Assembly (NCBI RefSeq): GCF_027853245.1
Contig: NZ_JAPTZM010000006.1
Length of the DNA stretch: 64,000 nucleotides
Strand: one strand, 5' to 3'
Origin: Atlantibacter subterraneus
GTDB lineage: Bacteria > Pseudomonadota > Gammaproteobacteria > Enterobacterales > Enterobacteriaceae
Part shown: piece by piece, positions 25,444-34,756 of the stretch
Layout of the letters: every line of letters begins with the position of its first letter
Numbering within the stretch: the first letter of the stretch is position 1
Position numbers and translations under genes: made by a program
Notes under the pieces: model-generated
Database searches by the model: none
Seen by the model: only the letters and a program-made list of their open reading frames with translations
Told to the model about the DNA's origin: nothing

Positions 25444-27180
25444 TCACTTGAGCGGCGACTGGGTGCGCTCAATCCCGTAACGTTCAATCTCCTGATACGG
25501 CACGGTTTTGACGCTGCGTTTACGCACATCCACCAGCGTGACGCGGTCGGTACAGGAGTAACAGGGATCAAGGCTGCCGATAATCAGCGGCGCGTCAGAG
25601 ACGGTATTGCCCTGCAGCATGTAGCGCAGCACCGGCCAGTTGGCGTAGGTGGCCGCGCGGCAGCGCCAGCGGTAGAGCTTCTGGTTATCACCCAGCATGC
25701 TCCAGTGAATATCTTCGCCGCGCGGCGCTTCGGTATAGCCCAGCGCGAACTTATGCGGTTTATAGGTAAAGCCTTCGGTGAGGATGTCCCCTTCCGGCAG
25801 GTTATCCAGCGCGTACTCAATCATCGCCATCGAGTCGAACACCTCTTTCACGCGCACCATCACGCGGGAGAACACGTCGCCGCCGTCCATGGTGAACAGC
25901 GTTTTCGGCAGGTTGCCGTAATCGGCGAACGGGTGGTCAAAACGCACGTCGCGGGCAAAACCGCTGGCGCGGATCATCGGCCCGACCGGACTGTGGTCGC
26001 GGGCGACTTTGCGGTCCAGTACGCCAACGCCCACGGTACGCTGTTCAATATTCGGCGTACTGAGCAGCATATCCACCAGATTCTGAAATTCGACGCGCAT
26101 TTCGCGCACCAGCTTCAGGGTATTCAGGCGCTGGGTTTTATTGATATCACGGCGCACGCCGCCAATCAGGTTCATACCGTAGGTTTTACGCGCCCCGGTG
26201 AGCAATTCCGCCATGGTCATGGATTTCTCCCTGATGCGGAAAAACTGCATAAAGCCGGTATCGAAGCCGACGAAGTGGCTGCTCAGGCCGATGTTCAGCA
26301 GGTGGCTGTGCAGCCGCTCCACTTCCAGCAAAATACTGCGGATAGTGTGAGCGCGCTGCGGCACGTAAATCCCCAGTGCGTTTTCCACCGAGGTGGCGTA
26401 GGCCACGCTGTGGGTAAAGCCGCAGATACCGCACACCCGGTCAGACAGAAACGTGACTTCGTTATAGCCCATGCGGGTTTCCGCCAGTTTTTCCATGCCG
26501 CGATGGACATAGAACAGCCGGTAATCAGCATCGACAATCTGCTCGCCGTCGACGAACAGCCGGAAGTGGCCCGGTTCGTCGGAGGTGATATGCAGCGGGC
26601 CAATCGGCACCACGCGGGTTTCCCCGGTGGCTTCGTTAACGAACGGATAGGTTTCGGTTTCCGTAGTCGGTGCCGGGCGCTGGCGATAATCCATGGTGTC
26701 TTTGCGCAGCGGGTAGAGATCGTCCGGCCAGTCGTCCGGCAGCACCAGACGGCGCTCGTCCGGCAGGCCAACCGGTTTCAGGCCGTACATATCGCGCACT
26801 TCGCGCTCGCCCCAGACCGCCGCCGGTACGCGCGGCGTCACGGACGGGTATTCCTGGGTAATCGGGTTTACCAGCGCCTTCACGGTGATCCAGCACTTCT
26901 CCTGGCCTTCCAGCGACAGCACGTAATACACCGCAAACTGGCCGTTGAGCGGGCGCTCGTCATTGCCGAACAGCACCGGCAGCCAGCCGTTCAGCTGGTA
27001 GTAAATAAACTCCACGACTTCCGGCAGCGCGTCAGTTTTAACCGTAATGGTGAGCTGATCCGCCGTTTGCCATTCTTCGTCCAGCACCGCCGCCGGGAAC
27101 TGCTGGCGGATTTGCGCCAGGTAACCCACGCCGCGCCTGGCGCTGTTTTGCATATTGTTGACGAAATTTTCGTAGCTCAC
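25444..27180 (-). CDS. hyfG: Hydrogenase-4 large catalytic subunit HyfG
   Basis: A 578-residue fusion of a NuoC-like N-terminal domain (about 1-170) and a NuoD-like NiFe catalytic domain. The four cysteine ligands of the NiFe centre are visible in DRVCGICGFTHS (near residue 250) and DPCYSCTDRV (near 540). A C-terminal tail of about 30 residues follows the last ligand pair (ending ERYGIERTQSPLK) and would be cut by the protease encoded at the end of the operon. It makes H2 from protons and electrons supplied by formate. It lies 1 bp after the hyfF stop. Confidence 0.96.
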   Translation of the reverse strand: MSYENFVNNMQNSARRGVGYLAQIRQQFPAAVLDEEWQTADQLTITVKTDALPEVVEFIYYQLNGWLPVLFGNDERPLNGQFAVYYVLSLEGQEKCWITVKALVNPITQEYPSVTPRVPAAVWGEREVRDMYGLKPVGLPDERRLVLPDDWPDDLYPLRKDTMDYRQRPAPTTETETYPFVNEATGETRVVPIGPLHITSDEPGHFRLFVDGEQIVDADYRLFYVHRGMEKLAETRMGYNEVTFLSDRVCGICGFTHSVAYATSVENALGIYVPQRAHTIRSILLEVERLHSHLLNIGLSSHFVGFDTGFMQFFRIREKSMTMAELLTGARKTYGMNLIGGVRRDINKTQRLNTLKLVREMRVEFQNLVDMLLSTPNIEQRTVGVGVLDRKVARDHSPVGPMIRASGFARDVRFDHPFADYGNLPKTLFTMDGGDVFSRVMVRVKEVFDSMAMIEYALDNLPEGDILTEGFTYKPHKFALGYTEAPRGEDIHWSMLGDNQKLYRWRCRAATYANWPVLRYMLQGNTVSDAPLIIGSLDPCYSCTDRVTLVDVRKRSVKTVPYQEIERYGIERTQSPLK

Positions 27181-27181
27181 G

Positions 27182-28756
27182 TTACTTCTCCTGACGATGA
27201 GTGGTGGCGGTAATGGATGCGTCGTGGGTGGCCCACGGCCACGAATAGCGCTGTTGTGAATCGGGCTGATTCAGGACGATGGTGGAGGCGCGCTCCAGCA
27301 TGTAAGTCACTGGTTTTGGAATGTGGGTGCCCATCACCAGCATCAGCACCAGCAGGATCAGCAGCGGTAGCGTGGTCAGAATACCCAGTTCCCCTTTCGC
27401 TACCGCCTGTGGCGCTTCGCCGAAGCACACTTTAGCGACCATACGGATCAGCCCGCCCAGCACTACCGTCAGCAACAGTAGCAGCACGATAGTGAGCCAC
27501 AGATGTTCGCCCGCCAGCCCGGCGGTCACGGTCATAAACTCGCTGAGGAACACGTTAAACGGCGGCATCCCGCCGAGGGCCAGCGCGCCGCCTGCCAGCA
27601 GCACCGCGCTGAACGGCGCGACGCGCATCATGCCGCGCACCACGTCCAGATCGCGGGTGCCGTATTTCAACAGCAGATTGCCGGAACCGCAGAACAGCAG
27701 CGCTTTCGCCAGGCTATGGTTGAGGGTATGCAGCAGCCCGGCCAGCACGCCGAGCGGCCCGCCGATACCGATCGCCACCGCGATGAGTCCCATATTCTCC
27801 ACGCTCGAATAGGCCAGCAGGCGTTTTACGTCGCGCTGCACCAGGATAAAGAACGCCGCCACCGCTACCGACAGCATGCCGAAGACAATCAGCAGGGTGT
27901 TGGGAAACTGCGGGCCAATCGCCGCGCTGATCAGGATGTAGTAGCGCACGATGATCAGCAGCGCGCAGTTGAGCAGTACCGCCGACAGCAGCGCACTGGT
28001 GGGGCTGGGAGCCTCACTGTGCGCGTCCGGCAGCCAGGCGTGCATCGGGAAAATCCCCATCTTGGTGCCGAAGCCGATCAGCACGAACACAAACGCCAGA
28101 TGCATCAGCGTCGGGTCCAGCAGATCCGGGTGCTTCATCACTTCGGTCCAGAAAATGGCGTCGCCCGGATTCGGCAGCACGCCCGCCGCGTTGGAGTACA
28201 CCAGCACCGTACCGTAGAGGCCGAACGCCACTCCGACGGTACAAATGATGATGTATTTCCAGGCCGCCTCCAGCGACGAACGCTGGCCGTACAGCCCCAC
28301 CAGAAACGTCGAGCTGAGGGTGGTGGCTTCGATGGCCGCCCACATCAGGATCAGGTTATTACTGGTCACCACCAGCAGCATGGTGAAGATAAACAGGTGG
28401 AAGAAGCCGTAGTAGTTGCACAGACTCTTCACACTCAGTTCGCCGCTGTTGACCTCGTGATTCATATACCCGATGGAGTACAGGCCGGTTAAGAAACCGA
28501 CCACGCCCAGCAGCCCAAGGAACAGGCCGCTCAGGCTGTCGAGATGCAGCCACTGGTGCGCCGCCAGCAAATCCTGGTGTTCATACACCAGCGCCACGCC
28601 CCACAGGCTGACGCCCAGCAGCGCGGTGATCGCAACGGCATGGAGCGCCGTCACCACGCCGCGCGCGCCGTCGCCGAGCAAACGGCAGGCGAACGCCAGT
28701 AGCGCGACCACCAGCGGTATGCCCAGCAGCCAGAAAAACATCGTACTGTCATTCAT
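27182..28756 (-). CDS. hyfF: Hydrogenase-4 membrane subunit HyfF
   Basis: A 524-residue membrane protein of the NuoL/M/N (Mrp antiporter) family with about 14 helices. The proton-channel features are visible: WAAIEATTLSSTFLVGLYG in the TM5 region, FGTKMGIFPMHAWLPDAHSE in the TM7-8 loop, and LAYSSVENMGLIAVAIG. HyfB, HyfD and HyfF are the three antiporter-like subunits proposed to make the hydrogenase-4 complex proton-translocating, a feature missing from hydrogenase-3, which has only one. Confidence 0.95.
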   Translation of the reverse strand: MNDSTMFFWLLGIPLVVALLAFACRLLGDGARGVVTALHAVAITALLGVSLWGVALVYEHQDLLAAHQWLHLDSLSGLFLGLLGVVGFLTGLYSIGYMNHEVNSGELSVKSLCNYYGFFHLFIFTMLLVVTSNNLILMWAAIEATTLSSTFLVGLYGQRSSLEAAWKYIIICTVGVAFGLYGTVLVYSNAAGVLPNPGDAIFWTEVMKHPDLLDPTLMHLAFVFVLIGFGTKMGIFPMHAWLPDAHSEAPSPTSALLSAVLLNCALLIIVRYYILISAAIGPQFPNTLLIVFGMLSVAVAAFFILVQRDVKRLLAYSSVENMGLIAVAIGIGGPLGVLAGLLHTLNHSLAKALLFCGSGNLLLKYGTRDLDVVRGMMRVAPFSAVLLAGGALALGGMPPFNVFLSEFMTVTAGLAGEHLWLTIVLLLLLTVVLGGLIRMVAKVCFGEAPQAVAKGELGILTTLPLLILLVLMLVMGTHIPKPVTYMLERASTIVLNQPDSQQRYSWPWATHDASITATTHRQEK

Positions 28757-28760
28757 CTGC

Positions 28761-29411
28761 TTACCCCTTCAGCGCCGTCAGTTGATCAACATTGAGCGTG
28801 TTGAGCGTGTGATAGATTTTGCGCGCCAACACCGCCATCACGATCACGGCAAAAATAGCGTCCGTGGCGATCCCGATTTCCACCAGTTCCGGCGCACGAT
28901 TCGCCAGCAGCGCCAGCGTCAGGTGAGAGCCGTTTTCCATCAGGCAGTAGCCGAATACCTGCTTAAGGATGTTGCGCTGAGTGACGATGCACATCAGCCC
29001 CAACAGGAAGTGGCCCAGCGATACCGCCAGCGCCGGTTTCAGCTCCGTCACCAGCGGCACCTTAACCGGTTCCACGACGAACCAGGCCAGCAGCACGATA
29101 ACGGCGGCGGCCACCATCAGTAGCGCCGGGCTGATAATCCCGGCATTGGCGCTGGGATCGGAGAGTTTGCGAAACGCGTAGCCCATAATCAGCGGCACCA
29201 TCACCACCTTGGTGATAAAGGCGCTGATCGACCAGGAGAGCAGCTCATGGGCGTTGAGGGTTTCCGCGAGGGTGATAAAAATACCCACCAGCATCAGCGA
29301 CTGCAGCGCATAGAACCAGCACGCGGCGGCAGGACGTTTGACGCCAATCACCAGCAGCGAGGTGATCATCATCACGCCCGCGAGGTTATTGACGATAAGT
29401 GTTCCGGTCAT
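28761..29411 (-). CDS. hyfE: Hydrogenase-4 membrane subunit HyfE
   Basis: A 216-residue hydrophobic protein, the same length as E. coli HyfE, with a NuoK-like part (five to six helices). Segments such as LLGLMCIVTQRNILKQVFGYC and LMENGSHLTLALLAN are characteristic. The start at 29411 (MTGTLIVNN) was preferred to an upstream codon at 29459 that lies inside hyfD and adds 16 non-matching residues. It lies 11 bp after hyfD and 4 bp before hyfF. Confidence 0.93.
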   Translation of the reverse strand: MTGTLIVNNLAGVMMITSLLVIGVKRPAAACWFYALQSLMLVGIFITLAETLNAHELLSWSISAFITKVVMVPLIMGYAFRKLSDPSANAGIISPALLMVAAAVIVLLAWFVVEPVKVPLVTELKPALAVSLGHFLLGLMCIVTQRNILKQVFGYCLMENGSHLTLALLANRAPELVEIGIATDAIFAVIVMAVLARKIYHTLNTLNVDQLTALKG

Positions 29412-29422
29412 GTTCGACTCCC

Positions 29423-30862
29423 TTATCCCAACCAGGCGACAGCAATGACGCTGGAGCACAGCGACATCACCACCAGGACAACCAGCACCGCCCGCATCGC
29501 GACCGGCACCGGCGAGGCATCCGCCACCGCCTCGCTCGGCTCGCCGGGCACCACGCGCCCGAACCAGTACAGCAGCCAGGCGAAGCTCGCTACCGATTCA
29601 ACCAGCAGCAGCACCATCAGCGGGGTCATTACCCAATACTCGCTGGAGAGCGCGAAGCCGGCGGCAAACAGCGGGAACTTGCTGAAGAAGCCATTGAATG
29701 GCGGCACACCGGCAATCGCCAGCGCCGCCACGCAGAAGCCGACGCCCAGCAGCGGCATCGTGCGCATCAGCCCTTTCAGCTTCGGCAGCATACGGGTGCC
29801 GCAGCTGTAGCTGAGCGCGCCCGCCACCAGGAAGAACAGGCTCTTGGCAAAAGCGTGGTTGAAGATGTAAGCGATACCGCCGTTGAAGGCCTCTTTCGAG
29901 CCGAACACCGACATCGACAGGGCAAAGAAGATCCAGCCCAGTTGGGTGATGGTCGACCAGGCGAGCAGGCGCTTCATGTCTTTCTGCGGCAGGTACATCA
30001 TGAAGCCGTAGACAATGGTGAGGCTCGCCATGCCCATGCCGATCCAGCCGATAACGTGCGGCACCTGGTCGGCAGAGAGAATGGCGCGGGCAAAGATATA
30101 CACGCCCACTTTCACCATCGACGCGGCATGCAGGTAAGCACTCACCGGGGTTGGCGCTTCCATGGCGTCCGGCAGCCAGGCCTGCAACGGCAGCTGCGCC
30201 GATTTACCCCAGGCTGCGAACAGGATCCCGCCGAATACGATCAGGCTGGCCGGGCCGTCCAGTTCCGCCAGCGCGCTCAGCGCGAAGGTGCCGGTTTGCA
30301 GGAACAGCGTTGCTGCCGCCAGATACAGACCGATGGAGGCAACGTGGGTGATCAGCAGCGCTTTCATGGCGGAGCGCTGAGATTTCGCGCTCTGGTAATA
30401 GCCAATCAGCCCCCAGGAGCAGCCGCCGGTGATTTCGAAAAACAGCAGTTGCCCGAGGATGGTGGACGACAACACCAGCCCGGCCATCGCGCCGATAAAC
30501 ACCAGCAGCAGCGCGTAGTAGCGGTTGGTGCCGTCGTGCGGATGCTCGCGGTTGCCTTTGGTCAGATAGCCGGTGGAGTAAAGGCTGACTAAGAAGCCTA
30601 AAAACACCACCGCGAACACGATCAGCGTGCTGACGCGATCGAGCGTGAAGCCAAACAGCGCCACGTCGCCGTACTGAACCAGCGACAGCGTGGTGGCCTC
30701 CATGCCGCCCAGATAAAACAGCCACGCCAGTTGAACCGTGCCCAGCGTCGCCAGCAGCGCGACGAGGGTACACAGCCACGGCGCGTAACGCTGCGGCAGG
30801 CAGGCCGTGAGCAGCGCCCCGATAAAGGGGATCAGCAGGGTCGCAAGTGCGATAGTTTCCAT
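29423..30862 (-). CDS. hyfD: Hydrogenase-4 membrane subunit HyfD
   Basis: A 479-residue NuoL/M/N-type subunit, the same length as E. coli HyfD, with about 14 helices. Proton-path motifs are visible: LLFFEITGGCSWGLIGYY in TM5 with the conserved Glu, WGKSAQLPLQAWLPDAMEAP, and MKRLLAWSTITQLGWIFFAL. It is the second antiporter-like subunit of the complex. Confidence 0.95.
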   Translation of the reverse strand: METIALATLLIPFIGALLTACLPQRYAPWLCTLVALLATLGTVQLAWLFYLGGMEATTLSLVQYGDVALFGFTLDRVSTLIVFAVVFLGFLVSLYSTGYLTKGNREHPHDGTNRYYALLLVFIGAMAGLVLSSTILGQLLFFEITGGCSWGLIGYYQSAKSQRSAMKALLITHVASIGLYLAAATLFLQTGTFALSALAELDGPASLIVFGGILFAAWGKSAQLPLQAWLPDAMEAPTPVSAYLHAASMVKVGVYIFARAILSADQVPHVIGWIGMGMASLTIVYGFMMYLPQKDMKRLLAWSTITQLGWIFFALSMSVFGSKEAFNGGIAYIFNHAFAKSLFFLVAGALSYSCGTRMLPKLKGLMRTMPLLGVGFCVAALAIAGVPPFNGFFSKFPLFAAGFALSSEYWVMTPLMVLLLVESVASFAWLLYWFGRVVPGEPSEAVADASPVPVAMRAVLVVLVVMSLCSSVIAVAWLG

Positions 30863-30879
30863 AATGGTTTCCCTGCTCC

Positions 30880-31830
30880 TTACAGACCGGTTAAGTAAAA
30901 GACGAAGGCCAGCGTCGCGACGCCGAAGCCCAGCCAGGTGACGCGGTGGGTCAGCAGGAAGCGTCCACGCGCCAGGCTGTTCTCAATCAGCCCGGCCAGC
31001 ACAAACACCACCAGCAGCTTGATGCAGGTGGCAAGCACCGCCCACATCAGCGCCGGCGGGGTAAATTCCGCCGCTTTGCCGAACGGGATAAACACCGCCA
31101 GGAACAGCTGCGCCACCACCACCTGCTTCAGGCCCAGCCCCCATTTCACCAGCGCAAAGCCTGAGCCGGAGTATTCGGTCAGCGGTCCTTCCTGCAACTC
31201 CTGCTCCGCCTCCGCGAGGTCAAACGGCAGTTTGCCCATCTCGATAAAGCAGACGAAGGCGCAGGCGATAAACGCCAGCAGCGTGGCGGTCGGCGAGCTC
31301 CAGCCCTGCGCCAGGGTGGCGCTGATGGTGCCGATATTGGTGGAACCGGCGATCAGCGCCACCACCAGCAACGCGAGGATCAGCGTCGGCTCGACTAAAA
31401 TGCCGATCACCAACTCGCGGCTGGCCCCGATCCCGGCGAAAGTGCTGCCGGTATCCAGCCCGGAGAGCGAGAAGAAAAAGCGGAACAGCGCGAACAGATA
31501 CAGCAGCGTAATCAAATCCCCTGCCCCGCCGAACGGCGACATCAGGGTGAAGATCGGTAAGGTCATCGCCACCAGCAGCATCGACCCCAGCAGCACGTAA
31601 GGCATGATGCGGAACATCGCCCCCGACTGCGCCGGGGCTACTTCCTGGCGTTTGAGTAATTTGGCGATATCGCGGTAGTCCTGCCAGATGCCCGGCCCCT
31701 GACGCGAATGCATCCGGGCGCGGATCTGGCGGGAGATCCCGGTGAGTAATGGGGTAACCCCCAGCATGATCAGGGCCTGAACCAGCGCGAACAGCCCCAT
31801 GGTCAGCGTCGGTGTGTGTTGCGTTAACAT
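30880..31830 (-). CDS. hyfC: Hydrogenase-4 membrane subunit HyfC
   Basis: A 316-residue NuoH-like (HycD/HyfC) protein with eight helices that anchors the hydrophilic arm. Characteristic segments are RMHSRQGPGIWQDYRDIAKLL near residue 37 (one residue too long to be unique, but the GPGIWQDYRD core is typical), CFIEMGKLPFDLAEAEQELQ with the conserved acidic cluster, and GPLTEYSGSGFALVKWG. It starts 12 bp after hyfB's stop region and 17 bp precede hyfD. Confidence 0.95.
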   Translation of the reverse strand: MLTQHTPTLTMGLFALVQALIMLGVTPLLTGISRQIRARMHSRQGPGIWQDYRDIAKLLKRQEVAPAQSGAMFRIMPYVLLGSMLLVAMTLPIFTLMSPFGGAGDLITLLYLFALFRFFFSLSGLDTGSTFAGIGASRELVIGILVEPTLILALLVVALIAGSTNIGTISATLAQGWSSPTATLLAFIACAFVCFIEMGKLPFDLAEAEQELQEGPLTEYSGSGFALVKWGLGLKQVVVAQLFLAVFIPFGKAAEFTPPALMWAVLATCIKLLVVFVLAGLIENSLARGRFLLTHRVTWLGFGVATLAFVFYLTGL

Positions 31831-31841
31831 GCGCTCCCTCC

Positions 31842-33857
31842 TCAGACCGCGGTGATCACAAGTAAAACGACCAGCGCCGCCACGACATACAGGCAGTAGA
31901 GACGGAAATCCCCACCCTGCAGTCGCTGTATCCCGCTGCCCACGGACTGGGTCAGACGGACCAACGGATAGATAATTTTTTCATCCCAGAACGGCTCGAC
32001 GCGGGTGGCACCTGCGGTGGTTTTCTCCAGCGCGCGGCCCAGCCCGGCAGACGGATCGAGCTGACGACGCAGTTTGTACAGCGAGGAGAACATCACGCGC
32101 AGCGGCTGGGTGAAGCTGCCGGCGGACGCCGACATCGCCTCTTCCCAGGCGTAACCACAGGCCCACGGCTCGCCGCGGCGGCGGAAGCTTTGTTGCCCGC
32201 GGCGGTTAGAGAGATAAATCATCAGAGGAATTAACGGCAGCGCCAGCAGCAGAATGAACATCACCGCAGGAGAGAGCATCGCCTGATGGGCCACGCCCGG
32301 TACCAGCAGCGCCCCTTCGCTGACCGTGACGGCTGGCGTTTGTACCAGTCCGGCGGCGATGTTCGCGATAACCGGCGCGATCCATGCCGCGCCAACGCCC
32401 AGCACCACGCAGAGCAGCGCCAGCAGCAGCATGGCGGCGGTCATCGGCCACGGCACTTCACGCGCCTCGGCTGCTTTCTCGCTGCGCGCGCCGCCGCAGA
32501 AGCTAATGCCATACACCTTCACGAAGCACATCGCCGCCAGCGCGCCGGTGATCGCCAGCATCACCATGGCGATTGGTCCGCTCAGTTTCATGATAAAGCT
32601 GCCGTCGCGGCTCATGGTGAACAGCGACTGGTAGGTGTACCACTCGCTGATAAACCCGTTGAGCGGCGGCAGTGCGGAAATCGCCATACAGCCGATCAGG
32701 AACGCCAGGCCGGTCAGGGGCATCAACTTGCCTAAGCCGCCCATTTTTTCCATATCGCGGGTATGGACGCGGTAAATAATCGCCCCCGCGCCGAGGAACA
32801 GCAGCCCTTTAAACACCGCATGGTTCACCAGATGGTAAAGCGCGCCGAGAATACCCAGCGTCGCCAGTACCGGATGGCCGGTGGCGATACCCACCATGCC
32901 GACGCCGACGCCCATCAAAATGATCCCGATGTTTTCCACGGTATGCCAGGCCAGCAGGCGCTTAATGTCATGCTCCGCCAGCGCATACAGCACGCCCAGC
33001 ACCGCTGAAACCGCGCCGAACGCCAGCACCACGATCCCCCACCACAGCTGGGTGGCGAGTAAATCAATGCCGACTTTGATAATCCCGAAGATCCCGATTT
33101 TCACCATCACGCCCGACATTAATGCCGAGGCGTGTGACGGTGCGGCGGGGTGTGCGCGCGGCAGCCAGCTGTGCAGCGGCAGCATCCCGGCTTTGGCCCC
33201 GAAGCCCAGAAACGCCAGCAGGAACACCACGGAAGCGGTGCCCGGCGAGAGTTGCAGTGCGCGGAAGCTGGCGAAATCGAGGCTGCCGCTCTCCCGCCAC
33301 AGCAGAAAGAACGCCATCATGATTAACACCGATCCGGCGTGAGCGATAAAAAAGTACAGCAGCCCTGCGCTCACCGATTCTTCATCCTGCTCGGCGATAA
33401 CCAGGAACCACGACGCCAGCGACATCATTTCAAACAGGATGATGAAGTAGAACGCATTGTCCATCACCACCAGGCCGACCATGGAGGCGATAAACAGGTT
33501 CATAAAGAACCCCATGCCCCATGCGCCGCGCCCGCGGTATTCCTGAACGTAAGAGAGCGAGTACAGCGAGCACACCACCACCAGCAGGGAGATCACCAGC
33601 AGCATAAAGGCGGCCAGGCCATCCAGACGAACGCTGAAGGCAGCAAACGGGAACAGACCCTGAGTGGCGAACACCACCGCGTCGCCGCCCATCACCACTG
33701 GCCACGCGGCGGCAATACCCAGAACGCCGCCGATCATTGCCCCTGCGCCAGCGACATAAATCGCCACCTGCTCTGCATGGCGCAACAGCAAAGAGGCGCA
33801 GCCGCTCGCGACGTAAAACACGATGGCCCACAAAAGAAGCTGAAGAGAATCCATCAT
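31842..33857 (-). CDS. hyfB: Hydrogenase-4 membrane subunit HyfB
   Basis: A 671-residue NuoL-like subunit with about 16 helices and a long C-terminal extension. Motifs include ILFEMMSLASWFLVIAEQ with the TM5 Glu, GFGAKAGMLPLHSWLPRAHP, and IKRLLAWHTVENIGIILMG. A hydrophilic stretch near residues 560-640 contains CGYAWEEAMSASAGSFTQP as in HycC/HyfB. The ATG at 33857 overlaps the hyfA stop (ATGA); an ATG one codon later is equally possible. Confidence 0.95.
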   Translation of the reverse strand: MMDSLQLLLWAIVFYVASGCASLLLRHAEQVAIYVAGAGAMIGGVLGIAAAWPVVMGGDAVVFATQGLFPFAAFSVRLDGLAAFMLLVISLLVVVCSLYSLSYVQEYRGRGAWGMGFFMNLFIASMVGLVVMDNAFYFIILFEMMSLASWFLVIAEQDEESVSAGLLYFFIAHAGSVLIMMAFFLLWRESGSLDFASFRALQLSPGTASVVFLLAFLGFGAKAGMLPLHSWLPRAHPAAPSHASALMSGVMVKIGIFGIIKVGIDLLATQLWWGIVVLAFGAVSAVLGVLYALAEHDIKRLLAWHTVENIGIILMGVGVGMVGIATGHPVLATLGILGALYHLVNHAVFKGLLFLGAGAIIYRVHTRDMEKMGGLGKLMPLTGLAFLIGCMAISALPPLNGFISEWYTYQSLFTMSRDGSFIMKLSGPIAMVMLAITGALAAMCFVKVYGISFCGGARSEKAAEAREVPWPMTAAMLLLALLCVVLGVGAAWIAPVIANIAAGLVQTPAVTVSEGALLVPGVAHQAMLSPAVMFILLLALPLIPLMIYLSNRRGQQSFRRRGEPWACGYAWEEAMSASAGSFTQPLRVMFSSLYKLRRQLDPSAGLGRALEKTTAGATRVEPFWDEKIIYPLVRLTQSVGSGIQRLQGGDFRLYCLYVVAALVVLLVITAV

Positions 33858-34477
33858 AATTTCTGCTCCTGAGAAGCGGTGGGGAACAGGTTCAGCTCCG
33901 GCGGCAGACTGCTCATCGCCGCCAGACGCCGCGCTTTTGCCTCCCGCGCGATGCCGCGTTCATCCACCAGTTTCAGCGCCGCCGTCGGGCACGCCCTGAC
34001 GCAGGCCGGGCCTTCCGCGCGGAAATCGCATAAGTCGCACTTCACCGCCACGCTGCGCACCCCGGCGTTCCAGGCAAGAAACGGATTCATGCTGGCAGGG
34101 CTTTCCGGTACATCGGCCAGCAAATTCGCCGGGACATAGTTTTCGAATTGCGAGGGGATAGACAGCGGGCGGCTGCCCGATGGCGTGATGGCCCCGAACG
34201 GACAGGCCAGGCCGCATAACTTACAGCCGATGCACAGGCTTTCGTTAAGTACGATGGCGTCGTTTTCATGCGTGATGGCGTTCACCGGACACACCCTGGC
34301 GCAGGGAGCATCCTCGCAGTGACGGCAAAGCATGGGGGCGGTCTGCTCGTCAACGCGGGTGACGGTCAGACGTGGATGCGATTGTAATCCCTGAGCCTTA
34401 TGGACCTCCGAGCAGGCGGCCATACAGGTATTGCATCCGATACATAGCTGTGGCTCCGCAATCACGAAGCGATTCAT
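33854..34477 (-). CDS. hyfA: Hydrogenase-4 ferredoxin subunit HyfA
   Basis: A 207-residue polyferredoxin with four [4Fe-4S] motifs (CIGCNTCMAACS, CRHCEDAPCARVCP, CIGCKLCGLACP, CDLC...CVRACP). It is the counterpart of HycB and probably docks formate dehydrogenase H. The start at 34477 (MNRFVIAEPQ) matches HydN/HyfA and HycB starts; an upstream in-frame codon at 34498 adds seven residues without support. First gene of a ten-gene hyf operon plus protease, with a sigma-54 promoter upstream. Confidence 0.95.
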   Translation of the reverse strand: MNRFVIAEPQLCIGCNTCMAACSEVHKAQGLQSHPRLTVTRVDEQTAPMLCRHCEDAPCARVCPVNAITHENDAIVLNESLCIGCKLCGLACPFGAITPSGSRPLSIPSQFENYVPANLLADVPESPASMNPFLAWNAGVRSVAVKCDLCDFRAEGPACVRACPTAALKLVDERGIAREAKARRLAAMSSLPPELNLFPTASQEQKL

Positions 34478-34561
34478 CGCTGTACCCTCCAGAATCATAT
34501 GAATAACAGCGAGTCGATACCGTCGGCATTGCCCACTGCTGGTCTTGTCAGCAGGCTTTAA

Positions 34562-34576
34562 GCAGGAAGTGTGCCA
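34562..34576 (-). promoter_or_regulatory. Sigma-54 promoter of the hyf operon
   Basis: Minus-strand TGGCACACTTCCTGC keeps the GG and GC of the -24/-12 consensus at exact spacing with two mismatches (G to A, T to C). It lies 85 bp upstream of hyfA. Confidence 0.8.
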
Positions 34577-34659
34577 GTTTATTAGCCATAATTAATTGTC
34601 AATTAATTCATGTGGTTATTTATGGTTTCGGTTTGGATTTTGAAGATGTCGAGCCTGAA

Positions 34660-34678
34660 AAATGCCGAATCGGCATTT
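34660..34678. promoter_or_regulatory. HyfR-type enhancer upstream of hyfA
   Basis: AAATGCCGA-A-TCGGCATTT is a 19-bp palindrome beginning about 85 bp upstream of the -24 box. Its first ten bases, AAATGCCGAA, are identical to part of the enhancer upstream of hydN, at nearly the same distance from the promoter. Both are probably sites for HyfR (or FhlA). Confidence 0.6.
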
Positions 34679-34756
34679 GTGTCGACACGGTTCAGGAAGC
34701 AGGCTGTGCTGTGTGGATAAGACGTGCCGATTGCGCGACACGTTTTTATGGCGGGA

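Noticed and set aside
25705..27213. Long (502-codon) plus-strand open frame across hyfG
   Set aside because: Antisense shadow of a GC-rich gene with clear NiFe ligands; composition rich in Arg, His and Gln without any motif. The same applies to the long plus-strand frames across hyfF, hyfD, fucI, norV and citF.
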